From: Bacteroidales bacterium
GTDB lineage: Bacteria > Bacteroidota > Bacteroidia > Bacteroidales > Paludibacteraceae
DNA: 23,884 nt
Assembly: GCA_900769035.1 (NCBI GenBank)
Contig: CAAGFD010000066.1
Location: 1-23,884, forward strand
Direction of reading: 5' to 3'
Below the pieces are notes generated by a model, which was given only the letters and a program-made list of their open reading frames with translations, was not told the origin of the DNA and made no database searches. Of the stretch, positions 7,854-15,640 are shown in pieces. How positions within the stretch are numbered: position 1 is the stretch's first letter; each line of letters begins with the position of its first letter. The position numbers and the translations under genes are program-made.

Positions 7854-10655
7854 ATGAAAAAACTATTTTTGGTTGATGCCTACTCAATAATATACCGTGC
7901 ATACTACGCTTTATTGCGTTCACCACGAATTAATTCCAAGCAGTTTAACACTTCTGCCGTTTTTGGTTTTGTAAATATTCTCAACGACGTGTTATCTCAC
8001 GAAGAGTTGACGCATATAGCTGTGGCATTCGACCCTGCTACACCCACTTTTCGCCATATAGATTTTCCGGAATATAAAGCAAATCGCGATGCCGCACCCG
8101 AAGATATCCACGCTTCCGTGCCGATAATCAAAGATATAGTATCTGCCATGAATATCCCTATCGTAGAGGTCGACGGTTTTGAGGCGGATGACGTCATAGG
8201 CACCCTGGCTAATCGCGCTGCAGAGAAGGGCTTCGAAGTATATATGCTTACGCCGGATAAAGATTACGGTCAATTAGTTACGGATAAAATAAAGATTTTC
8301 AAACCACGTTACGGATCCGGTGGCTACGATGTTCTTGGCATTGATGAAGTGCTCGAGAAATGGGGACTCACATCAACAAGTCAGGTTATTGATTTACTGG
8401 GGCTTATGGGCGATGCTTCCGACAACATTCCGGGATGCCCGGGAGTTGGTGAAAAAACAGCCGTGAAATTACTCACAGAATATGGCTCTATAGAAAACCT
8501 GATAGACAATGTAGAAAACATGAAAAAATCCGCCTTAAAGGATAAAATTAAGAACAATACAGAGCAAATACGGCTTTCTAAATATTTAGCTACAATACGC
8601 ACGGATGTACCGGTAACTTTTGATGAAGAGGCTTCGGCATTAAAGAAACCGGATTATCCGAAATTGGTAAATATATATAAGGAGATGGAGTTCAACTTCT
8701 TCTTAAAGAAATTGGCTGCCGATGGAGTAATCGGAGAAGACATACATGAACCATCATCTACCGGCAACAACAGCACAAAAGCTACAATTCCAAGGCAAAC
8801 CGCCACTGCCATAGATGGCGACATACAACCGGCTCAAAAACCTTTAAAAGATATCAATTGTGTGGAACACACATACGAAAAAGTATGTACTACCGACCAA
8901 TACGAAGCACTTGCAGCTGATTTATCTCGTGCAACATCTTTTGCCTTTGATACGGAAACTACCGGCGTCGACGTACATACAGCCGAAATAGTGGGTATCT
9001 CTTTTGCAATTACACCGCATCATGCCTTTTACATACCACTGCCTCCAAATGCAGATGAAACGAAAAATATTCTCGCCTATTTCAAAGAAGCATTAGAAAA
9101 CAAAACGATAGAGAAGTGCGGACACAATGCTAAATTCGACATTATGATGCTTGCCAAATACGGCATCGAGGTACAAGGTCCGCTTTTCGACTCTATGACG
9201 GCACACTACCTCATTCAACCCGAGATGTATCATAACATGGATTTCTTGGCAGAAACATTACTAAGTTACAAAACTATACATATCGAGGAACTCATCGGAG
9301 AAAAAGGCAAAAATCAACTCAATATGCGGCAGGTAAACGTAGATAAAATTGTGGATTATGCCGCCGAAGATGCCGATATTACATTACAACTATGCAATGT
9401 ATTAAAGCCTCAAATAGAAGAATTACAGCTACATACTTTATGCTACGATATTGAGATGCCCCTTATCTACGTACTTGCGAAAATGGAGATGACGGGTGTA
9501 TTGGTAGATGATTTCTCTCTTGCACAATCATCCCAAATCCTTACGCAACGAATGGTTGAAATAGAAAACAACATCCGCCGTCAAGCAGGCTTTGCCATCA
9601 ATGTATCATCTCCTGCACAGGTGGGCAAATTACTTTTCGAAATACTTTCGATAAGCGATAATCCGAAGAAAACCAAACGCGGACAATACGTTACCGACGA
9701 GGAGACCCTTGAATCGCTCAAATACAAACATCCTATCGTAGAGGAGATATTGGAATTTAGAGGACTTAAAAAATTATTAAGTACCTACATCGATGCACTA
9801 CCTAAACTGATAGACCCGAAAACGGGTAGGATACATACATCTTTTAACCAGACCGTAACGGCTACTGGTCGTCTCTCATCTTCCAACCCAAATCTTCAGA
9901 ATATACCGATACGAAACGAAGAGGGCAAAGAAATACGCCGTGCCTTTGTGGCATCGGATGGGTATAAATTCCTCTCTGCCGACTATTCACAAGTAGAGCT
10001 GCGCATCATGGCACATCTTTCACAAGATGCCAACCTGGTGGAGGCTTTTGCCAACGACAACGATATTCACGCAGCTACTGCCGCTAAAATATATAAAGTT
10101 CCTATTAATGAGGTTACTTCCGCCATGCGCCGCAATGCAAAGACAGCCAATTTCGGCATCATCTATGGCGTATCGTCATTCGGACTTGCCGAGCGACTCG
10201 GAGTTTCTCGTACCGAAGCAAAAAATCTCATAGAAGACTATTTTGCCAACTTCCCGGGGGTAAAGAGATATATAGAGAACAGTGTAGAGCAGGCTCGCGC
10301 AAATGGATTTGTAGAGACTATCATGCATCGTCGCCGTTATCTGCCTGACATAAATTCACGCAATGCCAATGTACGCGGCTATGCCGAGCGCAATGCCGTC
10401 AATGCTCCTATCCAAGGTTCCGCCGCCGACATCATTAAACTCGCCATGGTAAAGATAGACCAACGAATGAAGAGAGAAAACCTCCGTGCCGAAATGATTT
10501 TACAAGTGCACGACGAGCTGAATTTCAACGTACCTGAAGCCGAAGTAGAACGCCTCACTACCATAGTACGTGAAGAGATGGAATCGGCTTTCCCACTCTC
10601 CGTTCCGCTCAAAGTGGATATCGGAATTGGCTCAAATTGGCTCGAAGCTCATTAA
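7854..10655 (+). CDS. polA: DNA polymerase I
   Basis: Replicative gap-filling and repair polymerase, 933 residues. Residues 1-290 form the 5'-3' flap nuclease domain (FLVDAYSIIYRAYYAL at the N terminus, then VDGFEADDVIGTLA). Residues ~335-530 form a 3'-5' exonuclease with intact motifs: DTE (366-368), NAKFD (425-429) and YAAED (502-506), so proofreading should be active. The polymerase domain carries ATGRLSSSNPNLQNIP, motif A DYSQVELRIMAHLS, motif B RRNAKTANFGIIYG and motif C QVHDE. A start at 7836 would add six residues, but 7854 gives the conserved MKKLFLVDA opening and suits the promoter position. Confidence 0.97.
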   Translation: MKKLFLVDAYSIIYRAYYALLRSPRINSKQFNTSAVFGFVNILNDVLSHEELTHIAVAFDPATPTFRHIDFPEYKANRDAAPEDIHASVPIIKDIVSAMNIPIVEVDGFEADDVIGTLANRAAEKGFEVYMLTPDKDYGQLVTDKIKIFKPRYGSGGYDVLGIDEVLEKWGLTSTSQVIDLLGLMGDASDNIPGCPGVGEKTAVKLLTEYGSIENLIDNVENMKKSALKDKIKNNTEQIRLSKYLATIRTDVPVTFDEEASALKKPDYPKLVNIYKEMEFNFFLKKLAADGVIGEDIHEPSSTGNNSTKATIPRQTATAIDGDIQPAQKPLKDINCVEHTYEKVCTTDQYEALAADLSRATSFAFDTETTGVDVHTAEIVGISFAITPHHAFYIPLPPNADETKNILAYFKEALENKTIEKCGHNAKFDIMMLAKYGIEVQGPLFDSMTAHYLIQPEMYHNMDFLAETLLSYKTIHIEELIGEKGKNQLNMRQVNVDKIVDYAAEDADITLQLCNVLKPQIEELQLHTLCYDIEMPLIYVLAKMEMTGVLVDDFSLAQSSQILTQRMVEIENNIRRQAGFAINVSSPAQVGKLLFEILSISDNPKKTKRGQYVTDEETLESLKYKHPIVEEILEFRGLKKLLSTYIDALPKLIDPKTGRIHTSFNQTVTATGRLSSSNPNLQNIPIRNEEGKEIRRAFVASDGYKFLSADYSQVELRIMAHLSQDANLVEAFANDNDIHAATAAKIYKVPINEVTSAMRRNAKTANFGIIYGVSSFGLAERLGVSRTEAKNLIEDYFANFPGVKRYIENSVEQARANGFVETIMHRRRYLPDINSRNANVRGYAERNAVNAPIQGSAADIIKLAMVKIDQRMKRENLRAEMILQVHDELNFNVPEAEVERLTTIVREEMESAFPLSVPLKVDIGIGSNWLEAH

Positions 10656-10661
10656 TACCCC

Positions 10662-10681
10662 GAAAAAATTAAAATTTTTTC
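10662..10681 (+). terminator. Possible AT-rich hairpin after polA
   Basis: GAAAAAAT (10662-10669) and ATTTTTTC (10674-10681) form a perfect 8-bp inverted repeat with a four-base loop, starting 7 bp after the polA stop. The stem is almost all A-T and no separate T tract follows. It might serve as a weak terminator in either direction. Confidence 0.35.
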
Positions 10682-10756
10682 CTTCGATGTAACAACCTCC
10701 GTTTTTGTCCTACTTATAATCAAAACAACATGTTTAACAATTAAACACATTTGATT

Positions 10757-11455
10757 ATGGACACAACCAACAAAGAATCTAAAATTTATAATTTGATTAT
10801 CTTGGATGAAAGCGGAAGTATGTGCTGTATTGAGCGTCAAGCTTTAAACGGACTTAACGAGACTCTACAAACGATAAGAAGTGCTCAACAAAAGTATCCC
10901 GAGCAAAAACAATACGTGTCTATTTTGCCCTTCGATACAAATAATCTTCAACTCTTAAGAGATAAAGTGTCGATAGAAGAAGTGCGTGATTTGCGCCCTG
11001 ATGAGTATAACCCTTGTGGTGGCACTCCGCTCTATGATGCTATCGGTTTTGGCATAAACAGCTTAATAAAAACAGTTACTCCCGACGATAGCGTGCTGGT
11101 GACTATAATCACCGACGGCGAAGAAAATTCAAGTGTAGAGTATAATGCAAAATCAATTTCCACCCTTATAGAGTCGCTCAAAAAGCAAGGCTGGCTCTTT
11201 ACTTATATCGGTGCAAATCAAGATGCTATACATGTAGCTATGCAAATAAATATTTCTAACGCATTGAATTTTGCGCAAGACGACGAAGGTACAAAACAAA
11301 TGTTTGCAAAAGAACGCAGAAGTCGCTCTCGTTTCTTTTCAAAACACGCAAAGATTTTTGCTAATTTAAGTTACGAAGATGCTTGTATCGCAAAAAATCA
11401 AATAGCCTGCGAAAGCAACTATTTCAATGACGAAGAGGATAATAACACCAAATAA
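10757..11455 (+). CDS. Stand-alone von Willebrand factor type A domain protein
   Basis: A 232-residue protein consisting almost entirely of one vWA domain. The metal-ion-dependent adhesion site is complete: DxSxS at D17, S19 and S21 (DESGSM), T90 in GGTPLYDAIG, and D120 in IITDGEEN. The C-terminal ~50 residues are basic (KERRSRSRFFSKHAK) then acidic. No signal peptide or membrane segment is seen, so it is probably cytoplasmic and acts as a protein-binding or chaperone-like partner. ATG at 10757 is preferred over an in-frame TTG at 10751. It is followed by a strong terminator. Its partner is unknown; the sigma-like gene 170 bp downstream has its own promoter. Confidence 0.85.
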   Translation: MDTTNKESKIYNLIILDESGSMCCIERQALNGLNETLQTIRSAQQKYPEQKQYVSILPFDTNNLQLLRDKVSIEEVRDLRPDEYNPCGGTPLYDAIGFGINSLIKTVTPDDSVLVTIITDGEENSSVEYNAKSISTLIESLKKQGWLFTYIGANQDAIHVAMQINISNALNFAQDDEGTKQMFAKERRSRSRFFSKHAKIFANLSYEDACIAKNQIACESNYFNDEEDNNTK

Positions 11456-11471
11456 TTACCTCTGATTATAC

Positions 11472-11505
11472 GCACCTTGATAATCTACTTATTAAGGTGC
11501 TTTTT
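11472..11505 (+). terminator. Intrinsic terminator after the vWA gene
   Basis: GCACCTT (11472-11478) pairs with AAGGTGC (11494-11500), extended inward by an ATAA/TTAT pairing after one bulge. Five T residues follow (11501-11505). It begins 16 bp after the vWA stop codon. Confidence 0.85.
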
Positions 11506-11543
11506 GTATAATATTTTTAAATCGTCTTTATTAAGTAAATAAA

Positions 11544-11574
11544 TTTGCGCAGTCAAATAATATCATTAACTTTG
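11544..11574 (+). promoter_or_regulatory. Promoter for the sigma-like gene
   Basis: TTTG at 11544-11547, a 19-bp spacer, and TAACTTTG at 11567-11574 give an exact match to the Bacteroidota TTTG/TAnnTTTG promoter. The transcript should start near 11581, leaving a leader of about 50 bases that contains a short upstream reading frame (11590-11649). Confidence 0.75.
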
Positions 11575-11629
11575 ACGCATGATTATTTTATGAATAAAGC
11601 TTTTTATAGCAAAAACATAATGATGAATT

Positions 11630-12604
11630 ATGAAAGAAAAAATCTATAACCTGCTGATGGTAACATATCGTGGTTTACTCGAAAGCTGCTATCGGCAAGT
11701 ATTCTTTTCCGATTCGGAATTGTCGGCAGTAAAGACTTTCGACGATTACCTTACCGACTTCTACATCTACCTTTACGAGGCAAAACCTAAATACGTAGAA
11801 CAAGATATCAAAGGATACTATCTTACTCAGATAAGAGATGAGAAAGCCACCCCGGCATGGCTACAAAAAACATTCCGCAACTTTCTGCTCGAAGAGAATA
11901 AAATACTTGTAGAGATGCGAGATGCATTGGCAGAATATCGCAAACAACTAACATCGTACAATAAAGCGGAATCGATAGATATCACCTTGATGCACATAGG
12001 TTTTTCTATCGCTTGGTTCAACCAGCACGAGTCGTGTGAAGACCGATACCTCTTTTTTAGAAATGCCTATAAACATTTTATGGGATTTTACACCTGGCCT
12101 GATTCGGAACTCAACGATAAAGACGTTGCAAATATATTGAAAATATCGCACGGCACATTACGTACCCGCACATCAAGGCTCTGCCAAAAAGTCAAACGCC
12201 TTGTAATAGAACTCAACGATGCCCTCATCGCCACTCTAAACAAGCAATCTCTTGATATTGCAAAAGAAATATATGCCGTATCAAACCCCGATATGCAATA
12301 TATCCTCGAGGACTTATTAGGTCAATGCGAAAGAGAACTTCCTCAATACGAGCAAATTATAAAACTACGCCAAGAGAAACGCAAATCTATTAACATACTC
12401 GCTAATCTACAACAAAAATTGTTTACAAGCAAAAGAACTACATCCTGCAAAGCTATTTCTATGGAGGATAAAATACTATATGATATTCCTGAAGATTCCT
12501 CTGTTGAAGTTCATATGCCGGATGAACAAGTATATAACAAAAGAGTACAAGACACTCAAACACGCCATATAATAAACCTCTTCAAGAGCATTATCGGATT
12601 ATAA
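11630..12604 (+). CDS. Sigma-70-like / helix-turn-helix protein of unknown role
   Basis: A 324-residue protein I do not recognise as a named family member. Residues ~20-90 (FDDYLTDFYIYLYE...WLQKTFRNFLLEEN) resemble region 2 of ECF sigma factors. Residues ~160-191 (LNDKDVANILKISHGTLRTRTSRLCQKVKRLV) look like a region-4 helix-turn-helix. The remaining ~130 residues are helical and lysine-rich, longer than a normal ECF factor. It is likely cytoplasmic and DNA-binding. It has its own promoter and is separated from the upstream vWA gene by a terminator. Its stop codon is only 7 bp before the first 23-bp repeat array. It could be a specialised sigma factor or merely a HTH protein. Confidence 0.6.
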   Translation: MKEKIYNLLMVTYRGLLESCYRQVFFSDSELSAVKTFDDYLTDFYIYLYEAKPKYVEQDIKGYYLTQIRDEKATPAWLQKTFRNFLLEENKILVEMRDALAEYRKQLTSYNKAESIDITLMHIGFSIAWFNQHESCEDRYLFFRNAYKHFMGFYTWPDSELNDKDVANILKISHGTLRTRTSRLCQKVKRLVIELNDALIATLNKQSLDIAKEIYAVSNPDMQYILEDLLGQCERELPQYEQIIKLRQEKRKSINILANLQQKLFTSKRTTSCKAISMEDKILYDIPEDSSVEVHMPDEQVYNKRVQDTQTRHIINLFKSIIGL

Positions 12605-12611
12605 TTTTCGT

Positions 12612-12692
12612 GCCAACTCAAGGGTCAAAATCACGCCAACTCGGGGGTCAAAATCACGCCAACTCGGGGGTCAAAATCACGCCAACTCGGGG
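12612..12692 (+). repeat. Array 1 of a 23-bp tandem direct repeat, left of the ATPase gene
   Basis: Three full units at 12612-12634, 12635-12657 and 12658-12680 are followed by a partial fourth (12681-12692). The unit begins GCCAACTCGGGGG and ends AAAATCAC. The first unit differs by two bases (AA in place of GG). There are no spacers between units. The same unit recurs in the same orientation at 14095-14160, on the other side of the ATPase gene. Confidence 0.95.
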
Positions 12693-12720
12693 ATTAAATA
12701 GTAAAAATTTTTCAAAAACG

Positions 12721-12751
12721 TTGTGTGTATCACTAAATTATAGTATCTTTG
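12721..12751 (+). promoter_or_regulatory. Promoter for the repeat-bracketed ATPase gene
   Basis: TATCTTTG at 12744-12751 is a perfect -7 element. TTG at 12721-12723 stands 20 bp upstream as a -33 element. The ATPase ATG is 27 bp downstream, so the leader is short. The promoter lies inside the repeat-bracketed segment and the gene would carry it along if moved. Confidence 0.72.
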
Positions 12752-12777
12752 TACCCGAATAAAAAAACATATAAAAA

Positions 12778-14058
12778 ATGAGTGAATACAGACCACGAAT
12801 AGCAGACCAATTATTAAAAGAAAGTTTGGAAACTGTCGGGGCTGTTTTGGTGCAAGGAACCAAGTGGTGCGGAAAGACGACAACCTCTGTACATCAAGCA
12901 GGAAGCGTACTATATATGGACGATCCTAATCAAAAAGACCAAAATATTGCCTTGGCACAAACTAACATATCACGGCTTCTGGAAGGTGCTACCCCGCGAG
13001 TTATTGACGAATGGGAATTGGTGCCCGAATTATGGGATGCCGCCCGCTTTGAAGTAGACCACAGAGACATACATGTGGGGCAATTTATTTTTACGGGATC
13101 CGCTGTGCCTAAAGAGAAAGACCAAAAAAAAATATTTCATAGCGGAGCGGGGCGTTTCGATTGGATAAAAATGCGAACGATGAGTCTTTACGAATCAGGC
13201 GACAGCACCGGGGACCTCAGTATAGGGTCGCTTTTTGAAGGTGGTATGCCTGATGGCAAATCCAATATCGATTTAGACAGATTGGCATATCTTACATGCC
13301 GAGGCGGATGGCCCGGAGCATTAACTCTGCCGGAGAAAGCAGCTTTACGCGTCTCTTCTGCATACTTGAAAGCAGTTGTAAACTACGATATTAACAAAGT
13401 AGATGACATTAAACGCAATCCGGAATTGATGCAACGTATCATACGTAGTTTAGCACGCAACCAAGGAGAACAAATACCCTATACTACAATTCGTAAAGAC
13501 GTGATAGCCAATGAAAATATACAACTGAGCGTAGATACCATAGAGAGCTATATAAAAATTCTCAACCGTATTTTCTTGGAAGAAGATATGCCTGCATGGA
13601 ATCCGAATCTCCGTAGTAAAACGGCTATTCGAACGAGCGACACGCGCTATTTTGTAGACCCAAGTATAGCCACAGCTGCATTAGGTGTCGGACCTAATGA
13701 CTTGCTCAACAACTTAATAGATTTCGGCTTTTATTTTGAAACATTAGCCGTACGAGACTTACGCGTGTATGCCGATGCCCTTGACGGTCAGATTTATCAT
13801 TATCGCGACAAATCCGGATTGGAATGCGATGCAGTACTACATCGTAGAAACGGTCAATACGGATTAATAGAAATAAAATTGGGAGGAGAAGATAATATCG
13901 AAAAGGGCTCTGAAACCTTGAAAGCATTAGCAGCCCAAATCGACACAAATAAGATGAATGCTCCATCATTCTTAATGGTACTGACAGGAATCGGCAATTA
14001 TGCCTATAAACGTGCCGACGGCGTTTTTGTTGTCCCAATAGGCTGTTTAAAACCATAA
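12778..14058 (+). CDS. AAA-type ATPase with C-terminal DUF4143 / nuclease-like domain
   Basis: 426 residues of the AAA_14-DUF4143 type, common and often mobile in Bacteroidota and archaea, function not established. Walker A is GTKWCGKT (27-34), Walker B is in RVIDEWE (74-80), and a sensor-like FTGSA is at 105-109. Residues ~200-270 are helical, possibly a winged helix. The C-terminal domain carries D351 in GLECD and E365-I-K367 in LIEIKLGG, the pattern of a PD-(D/E)xK nuclease fold. It has its own promoter, and identical 23-bp repeats flank it in the same orientation. No membrane segment is seen. Related proteins are sometimes suggested to act in antitoxin or defence roles; I see nothing that proves this here. 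Confidence 0.88.
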   Translation: MSEYRPRIADQLLKESLETVGAVLVQGTKWCGKTTTSVHQAGSVLYMDDPNQKDQNIALAQTNISRLLEGATPRVIDEWELVPELWDAARFEVDHRDIHVGQFIFTGSAVPKEKDQKKIFHSGAGRFDWIKMRTMSLYESGDSTGDLSIGSLFEGGMPDGKSNIDLDRLAYLTCRGGWPGALTLPEKAALRVSSAYLKAVVNYDINKVDDIKRNPELMQRIIRSLARNQGEQIPYTTIRKDVIANENIQLSVDTIESYIKILNRIFLEEDMPAWNPNLRSKTAIRTSDTRYFVDPSIATAALGVGPNDLLNNLIDFGFYFETLAVRDLRVYADALDGQIYHYRDKSGLECDAVLHRRNGQYGLIEIKLGGEDNIEKGSETLKALAAQIDTNKMNAPSFLMVLTGIGNYAYKRADGVFVVPIGCLKP

Positions 14059-14094
14059 CCCTGTATTTACAACAACGAGAATAGAGAATTCAGT

Positions 14095-14160
14095 GCCAAC
14101 TCGGGGGTCAAAATCACGCCAACTCGGGGGTCAAAATCACGCCAACTCGGGGGTCAAAAT
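14095..14160 (+). repeat. Array 2 of the 23-bp tandem repeat, right of the ATPase gene
   Basis: Two full units (14095-14117, 14118-14140) and a 20-bp partial unit (14141-14160) match the array at 12612-12692 in sequence and orientation. Both arrays start with the same GTGCCAACTC junction instead of the internal CACGCCAACTC. A shared 15-base AT-rich motif with one mismatch follows each array (12700-12714 and 14190-14204). The 14059-14449 interval holds no gene; it contains this array and the 33-bp repeats. Confidence 0.95.
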
Positions 14161-14263
14161 TAGTTAAGTCTTTGATTTAGTTATAAATAAGTATAAATTT
14201 TTCACCCCACAAAAAAACACCCCAAAAAAGCGTAGAAAAACATACTATCACAATTCCATCAAA

Positions 14264-14371
14264 ACCAAAATCTATCGGATATAGCCGACGGATTTTGGTG
14301 TTTTTTATCGGATATAGACGACAAATTCTGTAGTTTTTTATCGTTTATAGACGATGGATTTTGGTGAATTT
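14264..14371. repeat. Three 33-bp tandem repeats, each with a small hairpin
   Basis: Units lie at 14273-14305, 14306-14338 and 14339-14371, each starting TATCG and containing TATAG then (C/A)CGA. Each unit has a small inverted repeat: TCGG/CCGA in unit 1, TCG/CGA in unit 2 and ATCGT/ACGAT in unit 3. The paired bases change together between units 1 and 3. In addition ACCAAAATC (14264-14272) pairs with GATTTTGGT (14291-14299) around unit 1. No open reading frame crosses them. Function unknown. Confidence 0.85.
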
Positions 14372-14449
14372 ACGATTAATCTTAGCGTTCTATAACTCGG
14401 AAGTAAAGTTCAACTATTTAAGGTTTCTTCGAATCAGCATTTTAAAACC

Positions 14450-15583
14450 TTATTTGGCAAAATATTCAGTCTTTAACCAGTAGGCATAAATCGGATCTTG
14501 AAATGATATTTCACCGGCTTTATTATCCAAAATATCGTTCTTAATTAAAGCCGCTTTTGAGCGTGATATGGAGGTAACCGAAGATATTTTGTAACGATGC
14601 ATTACTTCGGTAGAACTGATATGTTGTTCTCCTGCAATAATTGCTTTGAGGTAGTTCAGTTGCTGCGTTGTTAATGTTTCTGTAATTGTAACAAACAATA
14701 AACTCAACTGCTCTACTAATGTAGTATGTGCATCTTGTACGATTTCAACTGTACATACATCCTTAGTTCGCAACCACGACTGTTGTGCCAATTGCTGTGC
14801 GTAGTAAGGATGATTATCAACAAGCTCTACAATCAAATTTGCCGCATCCTCATTAATCACTTTATTTGTCTCATAGAATCTGGTGTTGATGAACTCTACA
14901 AGATATGGCGTATCAATCTTGTTAAGAAACATTAAGTTTCCAAATTTATAGAATGGCTTTGAAGAGTTAGTAAATACCTCCATCATCATATGACGTTTAC
15001 TACCATACAAGCAGTAAGCAACATTCTGATGTTGTTGCCAATGTGAACGTAATTTCTTTTGGAAATAATCAGGATTTGAAAACTCCGCAATATTCTGAAA
15101 TTCATCAATGCAAATAACTATTTTAAGTCCCTTTTTCTTTGCGATTTTCTCGGCTAAGTCAAGCACTTCATCAGGATTTTGCTTTACGGATTCCCAATCA
15201 AAATCGATTGATACTTCATTGGTAGGGTCACTTCCAATAGAAATCTTTGGCACAAGATGCGAAAAGAAACTCTTAGCACTTTCTACTGCTTCTTCCCACT
15301 TTGAAGAAGTCACAGCAATAACCTTTTGTGCTAACAATGAATAGAAGTGTTCTTCATTACGCACATTGAACATATCAATATGGCAAATACGCAACTTGTT
15401 ATCTTGTTCCATTGCTAACTTTGCAGCCTTATTTACAAGTGAGCTTTTACCCCAGCGACGAGGTGAAATTATAATAGTGTTAATAAGAGATGTGAAATTT
15501 TGAACTAAGTTCGCAGTTTCAAACTCTCGGTCTGTAAAATTCTTATCTGTTGCAATTTTACCAAATATAAAAGGAGTCTCCAT
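14450..15583 (-). CDS. P-loop ATPase (archaeal-type ATPase_2-like) with C-terminal winged helix
   Basis: 377 residues. Walker A is PRRWGKSS (41-48), Walker B is IVICIDE (155-161), and YGSKRHMM (193-200) is a sensor-like segment. Residues ~305-365 (TTQQLNYLKAIIAG...VTSISRSKAALIKNDIL) look like a winged helix, followed by FQDPIYAYWLK, the usual ending of this family. It belongs to the STAND-like ATPase group often annotated only as ATP-binding protein. ATG at 15583 (METPFIFGK) is preferred to the one at 15622, because the promoter -7 element at 15609-15616 would leave the latter untranscribed. It is unrelated in sequence to the DUF4143 ATPase next to it, with which it converges. Function unknown. 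Confidence 0.83.
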   Translation of the reverse strand: METPFIFGKIATDKNFTDREFETANLVQNFTSLINTIIISPRRWGKSSLVNKAAKLAMEQDNKLRICHIDMFNVRNEEHFYSLLAQKVIAVTSSKWEEAVESAKSFFSHLVPKISIGSDPTNEVSIDFDWESVKQNPDEVLDLAEKIAKKKGLKIVICIDEFQNIAEFSNPDYFQKKLRSHWQQHQNVAYCLYGSKRHMMMEVFTNSSKPFYKFGNLMFLNKIDTPYLVEFINTRFYETNKVINEDAANLIVELVDNHPYYAQQLAQQSWLRTKDVCTVEIVQDAHTTLVEQLSLLFVTITETLTTQQLNYLKAIIAGEQHISSTEVMHRYKISSVTSISRSKAALIKNDILDNKAGEISFQDPIYAYWLKTEYFAK

Positions 15584-15608
15584 AATCAAAATTAAAATTA
15601 TTCCACTG

Positions 15609-15639
15609 CAAATATAGTACAAAATATTTAATTACACAA
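15609..15639 (-). promoter_or_regulatory. Promoter for the minus-strand ATPase
   Basis: On the minus strand TATATTTG (15616-15609) matches TAnnTTTG. TTG (15639-15637) lies 20 bp upstream as the -33 element. The expected transcription start is near 15602, about 20 bases before the chosen ATG at 15583. A large palindrome (15641-15682) abuts the -33 element. Confidence 0.68.
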
Positions 15640-15640
15640 G

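Noticed and set aside
10751..10753. TTG at 10751 as start of the vWA gene
   Set aside because: An ATG two codons downstream (10757) gives a normal start, and the extra two residues have no support.
12612..14160. 23-bp repeats as a CRISPR array
   Set aside because: Units are directly joined without spacers, copy numbers are only three to four, and no cas gene is present.
12612..14160. Complete insertion sequence
   Set aside because: The enclosed ORF is an AAA/DUF4143 ATPase, not a transposase or IstB. The flanking arrays are direct rather than inverted, and no target-site duplication could be recognised.
14420..14451. AAGGTTT/AAACCTT inverted repeat as terminator of the minus-strand ATPase
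   Set aside because: The stem is only seven pairs with an 18-base loop, includes the stop codon, and is not followed by a T tract on the minus strand.
15584..15622. N-terminal extension of the minus-strand ATPase to 15622
   Set aside because: The added 13 residues are AT-driven, overlap the -7 promoter element, and the ATPase domain starts right after the ATG at 15583.
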